In this document: one piece after another, positions 18,929 through 30,813 of the stretch | Layout of the letters: each line of letters starts with the position of its first letter | How positions within the stretch are numbered: position 1 is the stretch's first letter | Source of the DNA: Fremontodendron californicum | Lineage: Eukaryota > Streptophyta > Magnoliopsida > Malvales > Malvaceae | Assembly: GCA_030761205.1 (NCBI GenBank) | Contig: JAULJL010000032.1 | Span: 4,221,134 to 4,285,133 of the forward strand | DNA: 64,000 nt | Direction: 5' to 3' | Made by a program: the position numbers and the translations under genes | Notes under the pieces: model-generated | The model's input: only the letters and a program-made list of their open reading frames with translations | What the model was told of the DNA's origin: nothing | The model's database searches: none

Positions 18929-19867
18929 CTAACCAACACCCCTTCTTGGCTTTTTAGGCTTGTCAGGCTCATGCATGAAATTTCCCAAATTTATGCGTTT
19001 GAGAGGAAGCTTTCTTTGCACAACAGTGGATGCATTCTCCATTACAAGTATTATTCCATCATCCTTGGTGGTGCATATCTCATCGAGGAATGGTGCATCT
19101 TTTGGTACTTGTTGAATGACATCCACAAACAAACTGTTTAAAGTTTCCAGCGTGTCTTGTTCATGTTCATCCTCCTTGAACTTTGCGAATCTACTAGGAA
19201 AAGGTGGAGAAGAAACATTAGTAAAAATTGGAATCTCAAACGTTACCTCAGGTGCCGAAATACTCTTATTTGGATCATTGGCTTCATTATCCTCAAGAAT
19301 AGAATTCATCTCTAATTTTGTCTCATCCTCATCTTGTTCCTCATTCCTCAAGGTTACAATAGTAGTATTCTCCTTTGGGTTAATCATTGTTTGGGCAGGG
19401 AGTTCTTCAGATCTTTGTGCTACCCATCCCACCATACTACTAGTCAATTGGATCATTTGCTTTTCCAAACTCTGGATGCTTGCCCTTGTTTCCTGTTGAA
19501 ATTGCAATGTATCAGTAACAAGAGAATAGACAAGATCTTCTAAAGAAGTACCTGAGTTTTGAGTCATATGTGGTGGTTGAAAAAGATCTGGTTCTTGGGA
19601 CCATGATTGATTGAAGCTAGATGGATGAGTGTAATTGGCATAAGGATCTACTTCTTGGTAATTTTTCGAGTAGCCATAATTAGTATGATCCCACCATCCC
19701 TCATGGTAAGTGTTTGAGTAATGATCATACTGTTGGTCTTGGAACACTTGATGGCCTTGACATCCTCCCATGGCCAATTGTTGAACTGGGAAGGTGAGAT
19801 TGGCTTGTTGATTCTCCATGTTCATGTATGCCACCAACTCTTCAAGTGTTAGATTGCTCAATTCCAT
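18929..19867 (-). CDS. Gag-derived protein of element B (312 aa)
   Basis: An intact frame from MELSNLTLEELVAYMNME to KKPRRGVG. Compared with A, differences concentrate in the second half (for example EIPIFTNVSSPPFPSRFAKF and DTLETLNSLFVDVIQQVPKD). It has no zinc knuckle, capsid or protease. The start is preceded on the element strand by a long adenine run. Confidence 0.9.
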   Translation of the reverse strand: MELSNLTLEELVAYMNMENQQANLTFPVQQLAMGGCQGHQVFQDQQYDHYSNTYHEGWWDHTNYGYSKNYQEVDPYANYTHPSSFNQSWSQEPDLFQPPHMTQNSGTSLEDLVYSLVTDTLQFQQETRASIQSLEKQMIQLTSSMVGWVAQRSEELPAQTMINPKENTTIVTLRNEEQDEDETKLEMNSILEDNEANDPNKSISAPEVTFEIPIFTNVSSPPFPSRFAKFKEDEHEQDTLETLNSLFVDVIQQVPKDAPFLDEICTTKDDGIILVMENASTVVQRKLPLKRINLGNFMHEPDKPKKPRRGVG

Positions 19868-19986
19868 CGTTTTTTTTTTTTTTTTTTTTCAAAATTTGAT
19901 CAGAAAAACCCGTATGTACAAGAAAATAAAACTCATTAGAACTGAAAATAAGAATAAACCAAGTAACAAATAAACTAAAGAAAACA

Positions 19987-20005
19987 ATCCCCGGCAACGG
20001 CGCCA
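19987..20005 (-). promoter_or_regulatory. Primer-binding site (tRNA-Asp), element B
   Basis: A perfect 19-nt match on the minus strand, 6 nt from the LTR edge at 20012. Confidence 0.95.
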
Positions 20006-20011
20006 AAAATT

Positions 20012-22103
20012 TGATGCACCCAAAAGAGTGTATCTTATTTAACCTTGCACTAAAAAGATCAATTGTAAGTATAGTAGTTAGCAAGGGTCGAGTCCTCAGG
20101 GATTGGGTTTTAATTTATGAGTTATTAGTTTATAAGTTACATTCAAAGAAAACAATAAAAGAAAAGGGGTTTTTGAAGCCAGATTTAAACTAAAGTAAAT
20201 AATAAGAATAAGATGCAAGGCGGTATAACCAGCCAATAAAAATATATATACTAAATTAGGCGGTATAACCAGCCAATAAAAATATATATACTAAATTAGG
20301 CGGTATAACCAGCCAATAAAAATAAAACAAAGTTAATATACAAATTAGGCGGTATAACCAGCCAATAAAAATAAATATACTTTTAAAAATAAGCAAACTA
20401 GAAAAGTAAGAAAACAAGTAAGTAAGAAGAATCAAATATGAAAAATATGGTTAAGGTTTCATTCTCCACCACTAGACATCATTAAGAATCAATTTCAGAT
20501 CTATCAATATCAACCAACTATCAAAGTTAACAACCGTAGATAACAACAAGCTCTGTTATCCCAATCTTTCCTTAGTTTGTCGTTAAATAGAACAAGCTCT
20601 CTATTTAATCTCTAACCATCAAACAACCTAGAATAAGCTCTCTAGATTCAATTTAATGGCAGCTTTATGATGAGAAAGATAGGTTGATCTAAGCAACAAA
20701 CACATAAGCTCGGATTGTTCAACTTAGGTTATGTTCCACTTTGCAATTATTGAAAACTTGACCATAATCATTAATCACAAATTGCCACTTATGAATAGGA
20801 AATCAAGACAATTACACGGATCAAGACTCCTAAACTAGCAATAGATAATTATCAAGATCTATCTAGTTGTACACCTAAACAAATCAAGACAACATCATGA
20901 ACAATTCTTGTAGAAGAACATAAGCAACTTTGATAGAAAATTAATGATAGATAGAATCTGAAAATCAATTATAAAACATGTCTAGAGCTTTGAAATCACC
21001 CTTAACCAAATAGAAGTTTAGCCTAGCATAGGCATTATAAACATAAACATAAAATTAAAGAAAATCTAAGAAGAAAATAAAAGAAAGAAAGAAGAAGAGG
21101 AAGAATATTAATTATCCAACCTCTTGCTCTCTCTAAAGAAAAAGAAAACTAGAGAAAAGAAAGAAAACTAGAGAAAAGAAAGAAGAAGAAAACTTAGAGA
21201 ATTTTATTAAAATGGCTAATATCCTACCTATGTACAATATGATCCTCTACAATCATCCAAGGCCCTCTATTTATACACATTTTGGAAGGCTAAATGACAA
21301 GAGACAAGCTTTACAAATTTCAAAGGTAGGTATAATAGGTGGGTGAATTTTTCTAACAATTTTCGTCATATTGTATGACAATTTTGATCAGCCAACTTGA
21401 TGGTCGATTTCGTCAATGTTGGAGGCCTGATCTGATCACATGGTCTTCTAGAAAAAGGTTCCCCTATCAGTTACGGATCCATAGCCGTTGGAATCAGCTC
21501 ATTTTCTGATGTGGATAAGCAGATATGGGCAAAATACGAAAACATGTCAGCACAGACGTCATTGCACATCAGCCAACTTGATGGTCGATTTCGTCAATAT
21601 TAGAGGCCTGATCTGATCATATGGTCTTCTAGAAAAAGGTTCCCGTATCAGTTACGGATCCATAGCCATTGGAATCAGCTCATTTTCTGATGTGGATAAG
21701 CCGATATGGGTAAAATACGAAAACAGGTCAGCACAGACGTCATTGTACATCAGCCAACTTGATGGTCGATTTCGCTAGGGAAAACGACTCCGTTTCAAGA
21801 AGTATAAAACATGAAAAAGATAGATAAGCCTCTTAGCTTTGCACGGCTACAAATTTCAGCCTTATTGCTTCAGTGAAACTCCAGATATAGCTGATATGGC
21901 AAAATGTGTCGGAACTGGAACTGAACTGGATTTGCCCTTAATTCTAGTAATCTGAAATCACTCAAAGAAACTTGTGAAAAACACCAAATTACATAAAAAT
22001 ATAAAAGATCATAAACACAATTAGACTAAACAATAATAACTCGTATTTGACACAAAACAATAATAAAACATAACTAAAAACTATATAATTATACGAGTTA
22101 TCA
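20012..22103 (-). repeat. 5' LTR of element B
   Basis: 2092 bp, nearly identical to the partner at 15001-17092. TATA box 21268-21275 (reverse). The last bases TTATCA abut the CATAC target duplication of element A. Confidence 0.96.
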
Positions 22104-23862
22104 CATACCTTGTCAGTTTGATTTTAATCTTTTTACGTTTACTTGTTAATTTTTGTTTAGTATTTTAGGATTATTTAGGTTGCATGAGTTTGTTTTGTTT
22201 TGAGTCTAGTTATTCCTATTCTTATGTTATTAGTTCTTTTCTCTTACACATGATTCTTTCATTTGGGTTAATAGACTTACATTGAGGACAATGTAAGAAT
22301 TAAGTGTGGGGGGGAATGATTTAGGATTTCTTTTATTTTTGTCTACTATTTTTTTTTTCTTTATTATTATTATTATTTTTTTTTGTGAGTTTTAGTTCCT
22401 TTTTAATACAATGATGAGATATGAATTGCATAAGTCTAAAACAGATTTATTAGTGAGAAGATTTTCATGAGAATTGAGCTTGATGTCAACCTTTTTATGA
22501 GCCAATGTTAATATAATATGTTGATTGAGAAAGAAGCATGTTTAGACTTAATCTGACTTGTATAATCATCCTTGTGAGTTTTTGAGCCTATAATGATTGA
22601 TGCATTATACAAATCAATCTAATTTCTTTCTTGAGTGCTCTTATGATTACATGATTCTCTAGAACTTGCTTTAAACCGTTTGAGACTATATTGATACATG
22701 TGACAACATGAATAAGATAGAGGCATTAGGATTTTTAGCCAGGGCCAAACAGCCATCCCTTATTGATGTTCCAAGAGAACACACCCTTAGTGAACCAATT
22801 TGAGCCTACATTGAATAAGCTATCTCTTTGGTAACCATAACTTGTCCCTAACCTAAATATACTTATATCTTTACCTTTGTTCCAAAGATGAATTAGCATG
22901 TTTTGAGACAAGTTGCAAAGACAAGGGATATTTTTAGTTAAAAATTTGGGTTAGAAACAAGAAATAAGTGTGGGGGGAAAAGAAAAGAAAAGTCAAGAGA
23001 AAAAGAAATGGAATACTGGCAAATACATTCCTATGTAAGAAAAAAAAATATGAATCATCTCTTGAATTTGTGGAAAAAGAAAAAGATGTTACAAAGTCGT
23101 TTAGAATGAAGAAAAGGCCAACATGAATATCCGGCCTAGGTGACTATGTACTTGTAAAGAGTTTTGAGAAGTTTCTTTGTATGATCTTTTTATGTCTCTA
23201 AACTTTATGAACTCTTTGGAACCTTTGTGATATCTTTATCCTTTTGTTCTTCAACCACATTACAAACCCCTTGGCCCCATTACAACCTTGATTAAAGACC
23301 TCTTGATTCATGAAGTTGTATGATCTAAATAGTGGAGAATAGGTGGACAAGCAAGAATATGGTAGAACTGTTTTCATGAGATTGATTGAGTGTAAACACT
23401 TCACCACTACTTTAAAGAGTGAAAATCATGAGGGTATCCCATGTGAGAAGTTGAGATTAAATTTGAACATGCAATATTTTGATTGAGATATGTTATGCTA
23501 ATATTGGCTTAACTCAAACAATTTACATTCAAGCATGATTTTTTGTGAAATTCTTTAAGCTATTGATTAGTTTATAAGACTTGTTCAAATATTGTCTCTA
23601 ATTTGTATTGAAAGGATTAGGAGTAAATATTTTTAGTATATGCAGTTTATTTATATTTTAGTTTTTCAATGTTTGTGGGTATCGTTCTAGTAAACCCTCA
23701 CGAGACTAAACTCGTCCACTAGGGACACCTAGGGGTTTAAAGGCTTGTGTCACATGCTAAGTGCCACCGTGATTTCCTACGAAAATGGATTAGATTAGAT
23801 TTTCTTATTTTATTTTTATTGAGTCATTGCTAGGGACTAGCAACAATCTAAGTGTGGGGGTG
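22104..23862 (+). other. 3' region and polypurine tract of element A (after B)
   Basis: It continues the sequence broken at 15000 (CATAC repeated, then CTTGTCAGTTTGAT). It holds the second copy of the cargo-flank repeat (22174-22329) with hairpin TTACATTGAGGACAATGTAA (22277-22296) and AAGTGTGGGGGGG, a further AAGTGTGGGGGG near 22970, the stem TTGCTAG/CTAGCAA (23827-23843), and the terminal polypurine tract AGTGTGGGGGTG (23851-23862). No supported ORF. Confidence 0.85.
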
Positions 23863-25765
23863 TGATAACTCGTATAATTATATAGTTTTTAGTTATGTTT
23901 TATTATTGTTTTGTGTCAAATACGAGTTATTATTGTTTAGTCTAATTGTGTTTATGATCTTTTATATTTTTATGTATTTTGGTGTTTTTCACAAGTTTCT
24001 TTGAGTGATTTCAGATTACTAGAATTAAGGGCAAATCCAGTTCAGTTCCAGTTCCGACACCTTTTGCCATATCAGCTATATCTCGAGTTTCACTGAAGCA
24101 ATAAGGCTGAAATTTGTAGCCATGCAAAGCTAAGAGGCATATCTATCTTTTTCATGTTTTACACTTCTTGAAACGGAGTCTTTTTCCCTAGCGAAATCTA
24201 CCATCAAGTTGGCTGATGTGCAATGACGTCTGTGCTGACCTGTTTTCGTATTATGCCCATATCTTCTTATCCACATCAGAAAATGAGCTGATTCCAACGG
24301 CTATGGATCAGTAACTGATAGGGTAACATTTTTCTAGAAGACCATGGGATCCGATAAGGCCTCCAAAATTGACAAAATCGACCATCAAGTTGGCTGATCA
24401 AAATCGTCATATATGACGAAAATTGTTAGAACATGCACCCACCTATTATACCTACCTTTGAAATTTGTAAAGCTTGTCTCTTGTCATTTAGCCCTCCAAA
24501 ATGTGTATAAATAGAGGGCCTTGGATGATTGTAAGGGATCATATTGTACATAGGTAGGATATTAGCCATTGTAATAAAATTCTCTAAGTTTTCTTCTTCT
24601 TTCTTTTCTCTAGTTTTCTTTTTCTTTAGAAAGAGCAAGAGGTTGGATAATTAATATTCTTCTTCTTCTTCTTTCTTTCTTTGATTTTCTTCTTAGATTC
24701 TATTTAATTTTATGTTTATAATGCCTATGCTAGACTAAACTTTTATTTGGTTAAGGGTGATTTCAAAGCCCTAGACATGTTTTGTGATTGATTTTCAGAT
24801 TCTATCTATCATTAATTTTCTATCAAAGTTGCTTATGTTCTTCTACAAGAATTGTTCATGATGTTGTCTTGATTTATTTAGGTGTACAACTAGATAGATC
24901 TTGATAATTATCTGTTGCTAGTTTAGGAGTCTTGATCCGTGTAATTGTCTTGATTTCCTATTCATAAGTGGCAATTTGTGATTAATGATTATGGTCAAGT
25001 TTTCAATAATTGCAAAGTGGAACATAACCTAAGTTGAACAATCCGAGCTTATGTGTTTGTTGCTTAGATCAACCTATCTTTCTCATCATAAAGCTGCCAT
25101 TAAATTGAATTTAGAGAGCTTATTCTAGGTTGTTTAATGGTTAGAGATTAAATAGAGAGCTTGTTCTATTTAACGACAAACTAAGGAAAGATTGGGATAA
25201 CAGAGCTTGTTGTTATCTATGGTTGTTAACTTTGATAGTTGGTTGATATTGATAGATCTGAAATTGATTCTTAATGATGTCTAGTGGTGGAGAATGAAAC
25301 CTTAACCATATTTTTCATATTTGATTCTTCTTACTTACTTGTTTTCTTACTTTTAGTTTACTTATTTTTTATATTTATTTTTATTGGCTGGTTATACCGC
25401 CTAATTTAGTATATATATTTTTATTGGCTGGTTATACCGCCTAATTTAGTATATATATTTTTATTGGCTGGTTATACCGCCTAATTTAGTATATATATTT
25501 TTATTGGCTGGTTATACCGCCTAATTTAGTATATATATTTTTATTGGCTGGTTATACCGCCTTGCATCTTATTCTTATTATTTACTTTAGTTTAAATCTG
25601 GCTTCAAAAACCCCTTTTCTTTTATTGTTCTTGAACGTAAGTTATAAACTAATAACTCATAGATTAAAACCCAATCCCTGAGGACTCGACCCTTGCTAAT
25701 CATTATACTTACAATTGATCTTTTTAGTGCAAGGTTAAATAAGATACACTCTTTTGGGTGCATCA
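23863..25765 (+). repeat. 3' LTR of element A
   Basis: 1903 bp, same structure as 9673-11575, with five minisatellite units (25377-25561). It contains the perfect 14-bp palindrome CGTCATATATGACG (24405-24418), which is mutated in the 5' LTR (ATCATCATATATGACG). Confidence 0.96.
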
Positions 25766-27290
25766 ATCAACATTAATTAGCTATCAAAGTTAACAACCGT
25801 AGATAACAACAAGCTCTGTTACCCCAATCTTTCCTTAGTTTGTCGTTAAATAGAACAAGCTCTCTATTTAATCTCTAACTATCAAACAACTTAGAATAAG
25901 CTCTCTAAGTTCAATTTAATAGCAGCTTTATGATGAGAAAGATAGGTTGATCTAAGCAACAAACACATAAACTCGGATTGTTCAACTTAGGTTATGTTTC
26001 ACTTTGCAATTATTTAAAACTTGACCATAATCATTAATCACAAATTGCCACTTATGAATAAGAAATCAAGACAATTACACGGATCAAGACTCCTAAACTA
26101 GCATTAGACAATTATCAAGATTTATCTAGTTGGCCACCTAAACAAATCAAAACATCATCATAAACAATTTTAATGGAAGAACATAAACAACTTTGATAGA
26201 AAACAATGATAGATAGATTTTGAAAATTAATTACATAACATGCCTAGGGCTTTGAAATCACCCTTAACCAAATAAAAGTTTATCCTCGCATAGGCATTGT
26301 AAACATAAACATAAAATTAAAGAGAATCTAAGAAGAAAATTAAAGAAAGAAAGAAGAAAAAGAAGAAGAATATTAATTATCCAGCCTCTTGTTCTCTCAA
26401 AAACAAAGAAACAAAGAGGAAATCAAAACTTTGATGCTTGGAGAAGTGTCAATTTCGTTTGCCCCTTGATCTCTATTTATAGGCATTAGCTAGGGCATCA
26501 AACAAGTGAATTTCAGCTCTCTCCCTTCAATAAATGCTGACTTGTGGCTAAAGTTAAGGAAAAGTGGCTGACTTTTATGTTTTAAGGAAAGATATAAGCC
26601 TTAGCAGCCAAGTTTGAATAAAGTCGAAAAGTTTTAGTCAAAGCACTCTTTAATGAATAGAGATTACAAACTTGCAGCCAAAGTAAGTGTAAGGAAGGAA
26701 AGTCTTGGCTGATTTAATTATCCTACTTTGACTAGGATTAGCTTTAAGGAAATATACTTGCAATTAATGCAATTCATCTAAGTTGACAGCCACTAATCCT
26801 TCTTTGACAAGGATAAACATAAATGTCAGCTAGGGTATTAAGAAAAAGATGTGATTTGCGGCTAGGGTTTTTTCTGCCTCTAGGGTTTTTCATGGAGATA
26901 TTTCAATGCCGATTTGGATGATCATTTCTTATCCGATTTAGGCCCATGACTAACCGTTGGAAAGGTAATCAAGTGATCTTCAAAAGTTAAGAAGGAAGTT
27001 TCTTCAAATAAAGAGTTTGACATCATTTTTTCTTAGCAACAAGCTCCGGAGGTCAAATCTGTCTTCTTGCTTTGCACCAAGAATTTGATCTTTTTGACTC
27101 CCAACTCGTTTTCCATCTTGTGATTGTGATTTTGTAAGGTCTTTAACACCCTAATTGACACATTTTGACTTTATCTCATCCAAAATACCTACAAATCATA
27201 AAAACCTAGTAAAATGTCAAGGAAGTAAGAATCAAAGCACAAAGTATAAGGAAATTAAATATGAAAATGTATGAAATTAAGCAGTTATCA
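25766..27290 (-). repeat. 3' LTR of Athila element C, remainder
   Basis: It resumes the LTR broken by A at the duplicated ATCAA and ends in GCAGTTATCA. The distal ~900 bp (from about 26400) differ completely from the young LTRs (for example GCCCATGACTAACCGTTGG), while the proximal part is clearly homologous. The autonomous-type and non-autonomous LTRs therefore share R/U5 but not U3. Confidence 0.87.
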
Positions 27291-28372
27291 AATTCTCCAC
27301 ACTTAATCTTTTGCTAGTCCTCGAGCAAAATCAAATAGACGTAAGGTAAGAAAATCGAATCTAGTTCACTTTCAATACAAATTATAAATAATCATTGAAC
27401 ATGTCTTACAAACTAATCAATAGCTTAAAGAATTTCACAAAGAATCATGCTTGATAGTAAAGGGTTTGAGTTAAGTTAACATAACAAATCTCAATCAAAA
27501 TAGTGTATATTCAAACTTAATCTCAACTTCTCACATGGGATACTCTCATGATTTTCACTTTTTAAAGTAGTGGTAAAGTGTTTACACTCAATCAATCTCA
27601 TGAAAACAGTTCTACCATATGCTTGCTTGTCCACCTATTATCCACTATTTAGACCATGCAGCTTCATAAATCAAGAGGTCTTTATTCAAGGTTGTAATGG
27701 GGCCAACGGGTAATAAATGTGGTTAAAGACTAAAAGGAAAGGATATTACAAAGGTTCCAAAGATTTCAATATAGTCTCAACAAGGTTTAAAGCAAGTTCT
27801 AGAGAATCATGTAATCATAATAGCACTCAAGAAAAAAAATTAGATTGATATGTACAATGCATCAATCATATAGGCTCAAAAACTCACAAGGATGATTATA
27901 CAAGTCGGATTTAAGTCTAAACATGCTTCTTTCTCAATCAACATATCATATTAACATTGGCTCAAAAAAATGATATCAAGCTCAATTCTCATGAAAATCT
28001 TCTCACTAATAAATCAGTTTTATACTTATGCAATTCATATCTCATCATAGTATTGAAAGTAACTAAAACACACTAAAAACAACATAAAAAGAATCAAAAA
28101 TAAAACACACTAAAGAAAATCCTAAATTCTCCCCCCCACACTTAATTTTTACATTGTCCTCTATGTAATGCTATTATCCCCAATGCAAGAATTATATGTA
28201 AGAGAAAAGAACTACTAAACAAAACAAACTAAAGAAAAACAATAAAAGATAGAATGATGGAGAGTATGGAATATGCAAATCTAATTATAATGGATGCTCT
28301 CCATCCTTTTGAGTTGCCTCCCAAGAAGAGCTTGGTTTATTGTCCTCAGCCTGACTTAGACCCATGCCATTA
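27291..28372 (-). other. Non-coding 3' region of Athila element C
   Basis: This aligns with the 3' regions of the young elements: TTGCTAGTCCTCGAGCAA (degenerate stem) near 27312, hairpin-like TTACATTGTCCTCTATGTAA near 28150 with CCCCCCACACTTAA beside it, and GAGTTGCCTCCCAAG near 28310, the Athila counterpart of the post-gag hairpin. No supported gene. Confidence 0.75.
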
Positions 28373-28756
28373 TTATTCAACATAATTTGGCTCAAAAAGT
28401 GGTAACTCCTCCACATCTTGTATTGGAAAGTTCTCATAGTAAGGCTTCAATCTATGACCATTCACTTTGAATGCCTTATCTGTTTTTGGGCTTTGGATTT
28501 CAACTGCACCATGAGTAAATACATTAGTAATAACAAAAGGTCCAACCCAACGAGAACGTAACTTACCTAGAAATAACTTAAGGCGTGAATGGAAGAGAAG
28601 AACTTTTTGTCCAACAACCATGTCCTTTCTTGATATCATCTTGTCATGAGCCTTAGTCTTTTCCTTGTAAATCCTAGAATTCTCATAGGCATCATTCCTT
28701 ATCTCCTCTAATTGTTTTCGATAATTAAGTTTTCGATAATCAATACAAACTCGCCA
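28373..28756 (-). pseudogene. Athila integrase C-terminus fused to an RT remnant (element C)
   Basis: 28373-28639 encodes MISRKDMVVGQKVLLFHSRL, then FLGKLRSRWVGPF and EIQSP, the GPF-type C-terminal domain of Athila integrase. Upstream the frame continues LEEIRNDAYENSRIYKEKTK and, at about 28725, runs directly into WRVCIDYRKLNY, which belongs to the start of RT. All of RT core, RNase H and integrase core is missing between them. A repeated TTTTCGATAAT at the join suggests deletion between short repeats. Confidence 0.88.
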
Positions 28757-29795
28757 CCCTGTTTGAATCCTAGTAGGAACAAGTTAATTCTCATTATTTG
28801 TTACCATCGTTACACCTGATTTCTTTGAAACCCCTTGGACCGGGCTCACCTATTCGCTATCCGAGATAGGATAGATCACTCCAACATCTTGGAGCTTCAG
28901 TATATCCTTTTTCACAAGCTCCATCATAGGAGGGTTCAATCTTCTTTGTGCTTCTCTTGCTGGTTTGGTCCCCTCCTCTAACAAAATTCGGTGCATGCAC
29001 ATGGATTGGCTTATTCCCTTGATATCGGAAATTGTCCAACCAATTGCTGTTTATGCTCTCTAAGCACGCGGATAAGTCGCTCTTCTTGCAAAGGTGTGAG
29101 CTCTTTGGCAATGATGACCGGTAGTGTGTTCTTTCACCTAAGAACACATATTTTAAGTGGTCCGGTAGTGGTTTCAACTCTAAAGTTGGTGCCTGCAAAA
29201 TGGAAGGTAGAAGTTTCTTATTAGATAAAGGCAAATCAATAAATGAAACATCAAACCTTGCATCTTTAGGTGGCAGCAAGTGTAAAGATTCTACTGCCCC
29301 TTCTACATGGTTACTCAAGCCTAGTTCCCCGTTAGCATTTCCCATTCTGAGATGTTTGCTAAGAACTATCTCTGCACTATCTTCACCATCTAGCTCATAA
29401 GCTTGCTGCACTAGTGAGTCAATTATATCAATATTAAAAACAAAATGCACATCACTAGGATATCTCATGGCCTCAAAAATGTTAAAGCGAATTATTTCAC
29501 CATCAAATTCCATAATTAAAGTGCCATCATGTACATCTATTTTAGTTCTTGTTGTTTTCAAGAATGGTCTTCCTAATAGAATAGGTGTGGGATTAGAAGA
29601 CATCTCATCCTCCATCTCAATAACATAAAAGTCAGCGGGAAAAACCAATTCATTAACATGTACAAAAATGTCTTCTACAACTCCTCTTGGGTAAGTGTTA
29701 TAACGGTAAGCAAGTTGTATTATAACACCGGTTTCCTCTAATGGTCCTAGATTCAATGAAGCATAAATTGAATATGGCATGACATTAATAGATCC
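28757..29795 (-). pseudogene. Athila protease and linker to RT (element C)
   Basis: Encodes YSIYASLNLGPLEETGVIIQ, YPRGVVEDIFVHVNELVFPA and PTPILLGRPFLKT, the Athila protease region. This is followed by an acidic linker and LELKPLPDHLKYVFLGE, which precedes RT. The active-site MLDLG lies just upstream in another frame: one base is missing near 29793 where the codon for Ala should follow. Further frameshifts occur after LGE (about 29110). Confidence 0.88.
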
Positions 29796-30813
29796 CCTAA
29801 ATCTAGCATAGCACGCTCAAACCTGGTGTTGCCTATCTTACAAGGAAAGGTAAACATACCTGGATCCTTGCATTTAGGTGGGAGTTTCTTTTGAAGAACA
29901 GCTGACACATTCTCCCCCACACTTACCTTTTCATTCCCTTTCAACTTCCGTTTAGATGTGCACAACTCTTTTAGAAACTTGGCATATCTTGGCACTTGCT
30001 TGATAGCATCTAGTAAAGGGATGTTCACCTCTACTTTCCGGAAGGTTTCCAAAATTTCCTTCTCTTGTTCCTCCTTAGATTTTGCTAACATGCTAGGAAA
30101 AGGTGGAGGAGTTATATAAGAAGGAAAAGATGGTTTAGGAGCTACCTTTTGTAATGGCTCATTGGGATGTGAAGATGATGCCATGGTGTTGTCCTCCCCT
30201 TGAGCACTATCCTTTTGTGGTGTCTCAAGCTGTTTCCCACTTCTTAGAGTAATAGCATTGGCATTCTCTCTTGGATTCACTATGGTTTGGGAAGGTAATT
30301 TCCCGGAATCCCTTGCTTGCATTTGACTCATGGTTGTTGCCAATTGCCCAATTTGAGTCTCCAAATTTTGGATACTTGTCTTTGTTTCCTGTTGAAATTG
30401 AATTGTATTAGTAGAAAGAGCTTTAACAAGATCTTCAAGAGAAGAACCTGAATTTTGGGTGGGTGGCACGTGTTGTCGGGTTTGTTATGGTTGTTGCACT
30501 CTTTGCTGAAAACCCGGTGGCCGGTTGTTAAATGGTGGAGGAATAGTTTGTGATTGGTTCCCTCCATAATTGAAGTTTGGATGATCCCTCTATCGTGGAT
30601 TGTAAGTGTTTGAGTAGGGATCATATTTCCTTAATTGGTTCTGAAATCCACTCATGGCATTCACATGTTCATTGGTGTCCTCTTGAAGTGTTGGACAAAT
30701 ATCAGTTTGGTGCCCCATGTTCGAACATATGCCACAAGCCTTTATTTGCTGTAATAACCTACAGCCAATTGTTGAACAAGAGAAGTCAGTTTATCAAATT
30801 TTTGTTCAAGGTA
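29753..30813 (-). pseudogene. Athila gag C-terminal half with zinc knuckle (element C, inner copy)
   Basis: 29753-30469 encodes NSGSSLEDLVKALSTNTIQF, PSQTIVNPRENANAITLRSG, PPPFPSMLAKSKEEQEKEIL, PLLDAIKQVPRYAKFLKELC and FERAMLDLG. Upstream, to 30813, lie the DPYSNTYN segment and the knuckle CGICSNMGHQTDIC (C-x2-C-x4-H-x4-C). A stop or frameshift near 30485 separates the two parts. This is the autonomous-type counterpart of the 312-aa ORF in the young elements. Confidence 0.88.

Larger units (their letters stand above)
15001..22103 (-). mobile_element. Element B: cargo-less copy nested in element A
   Basis: A complete element of 7103 bp flanked by the target duplication CATAC (14996-15000 and 22104-22108). 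Both LTRs are 2092 bp and differ at about five positions by eye (for example near 15704/20715 and 16494/21505), so insertion is very recent. It carries primer site, 312-aa gag-like ORF, hairpin, 3' region and polypurine tract, but neither CRP nor LOG. Its single copy of the segment that flanks the cargo elsewhere looks like a fusion of both flanks. Confidence 0.96.
9673..25765 (+). mobile_element. Element A: cargo-bearing non-autonomous LTR retrotransposon
   Basis: A complete element flanked by the 5-bp target duplication ATCAA (9668-9672 and 25766-25770). Order: 5' LTR, tRNA-Asp primer site, gag-like ORF, hairpin, CRP ORF, LOG ORF, 3' region, polypurine tract, 3' LTR. Element B (15001-22103) lies inside it, so its own length is about 9.0 kb. 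The two LTRs are both 1903 bp and differ at roughly 11 positions by eye, so it is young but older than B. No protease, RT or integrase is present; it must have used enzymes of an autonomous Athila relative. Confidence 0.95.

Noticed and set aside
19987..20005. Possible tRNA-Asp gene
   Set aside because: Only the 3' 19 nt of tRNA-Asp are matched, next to an LTR; these are primer-binding sites, not tRNA genes.
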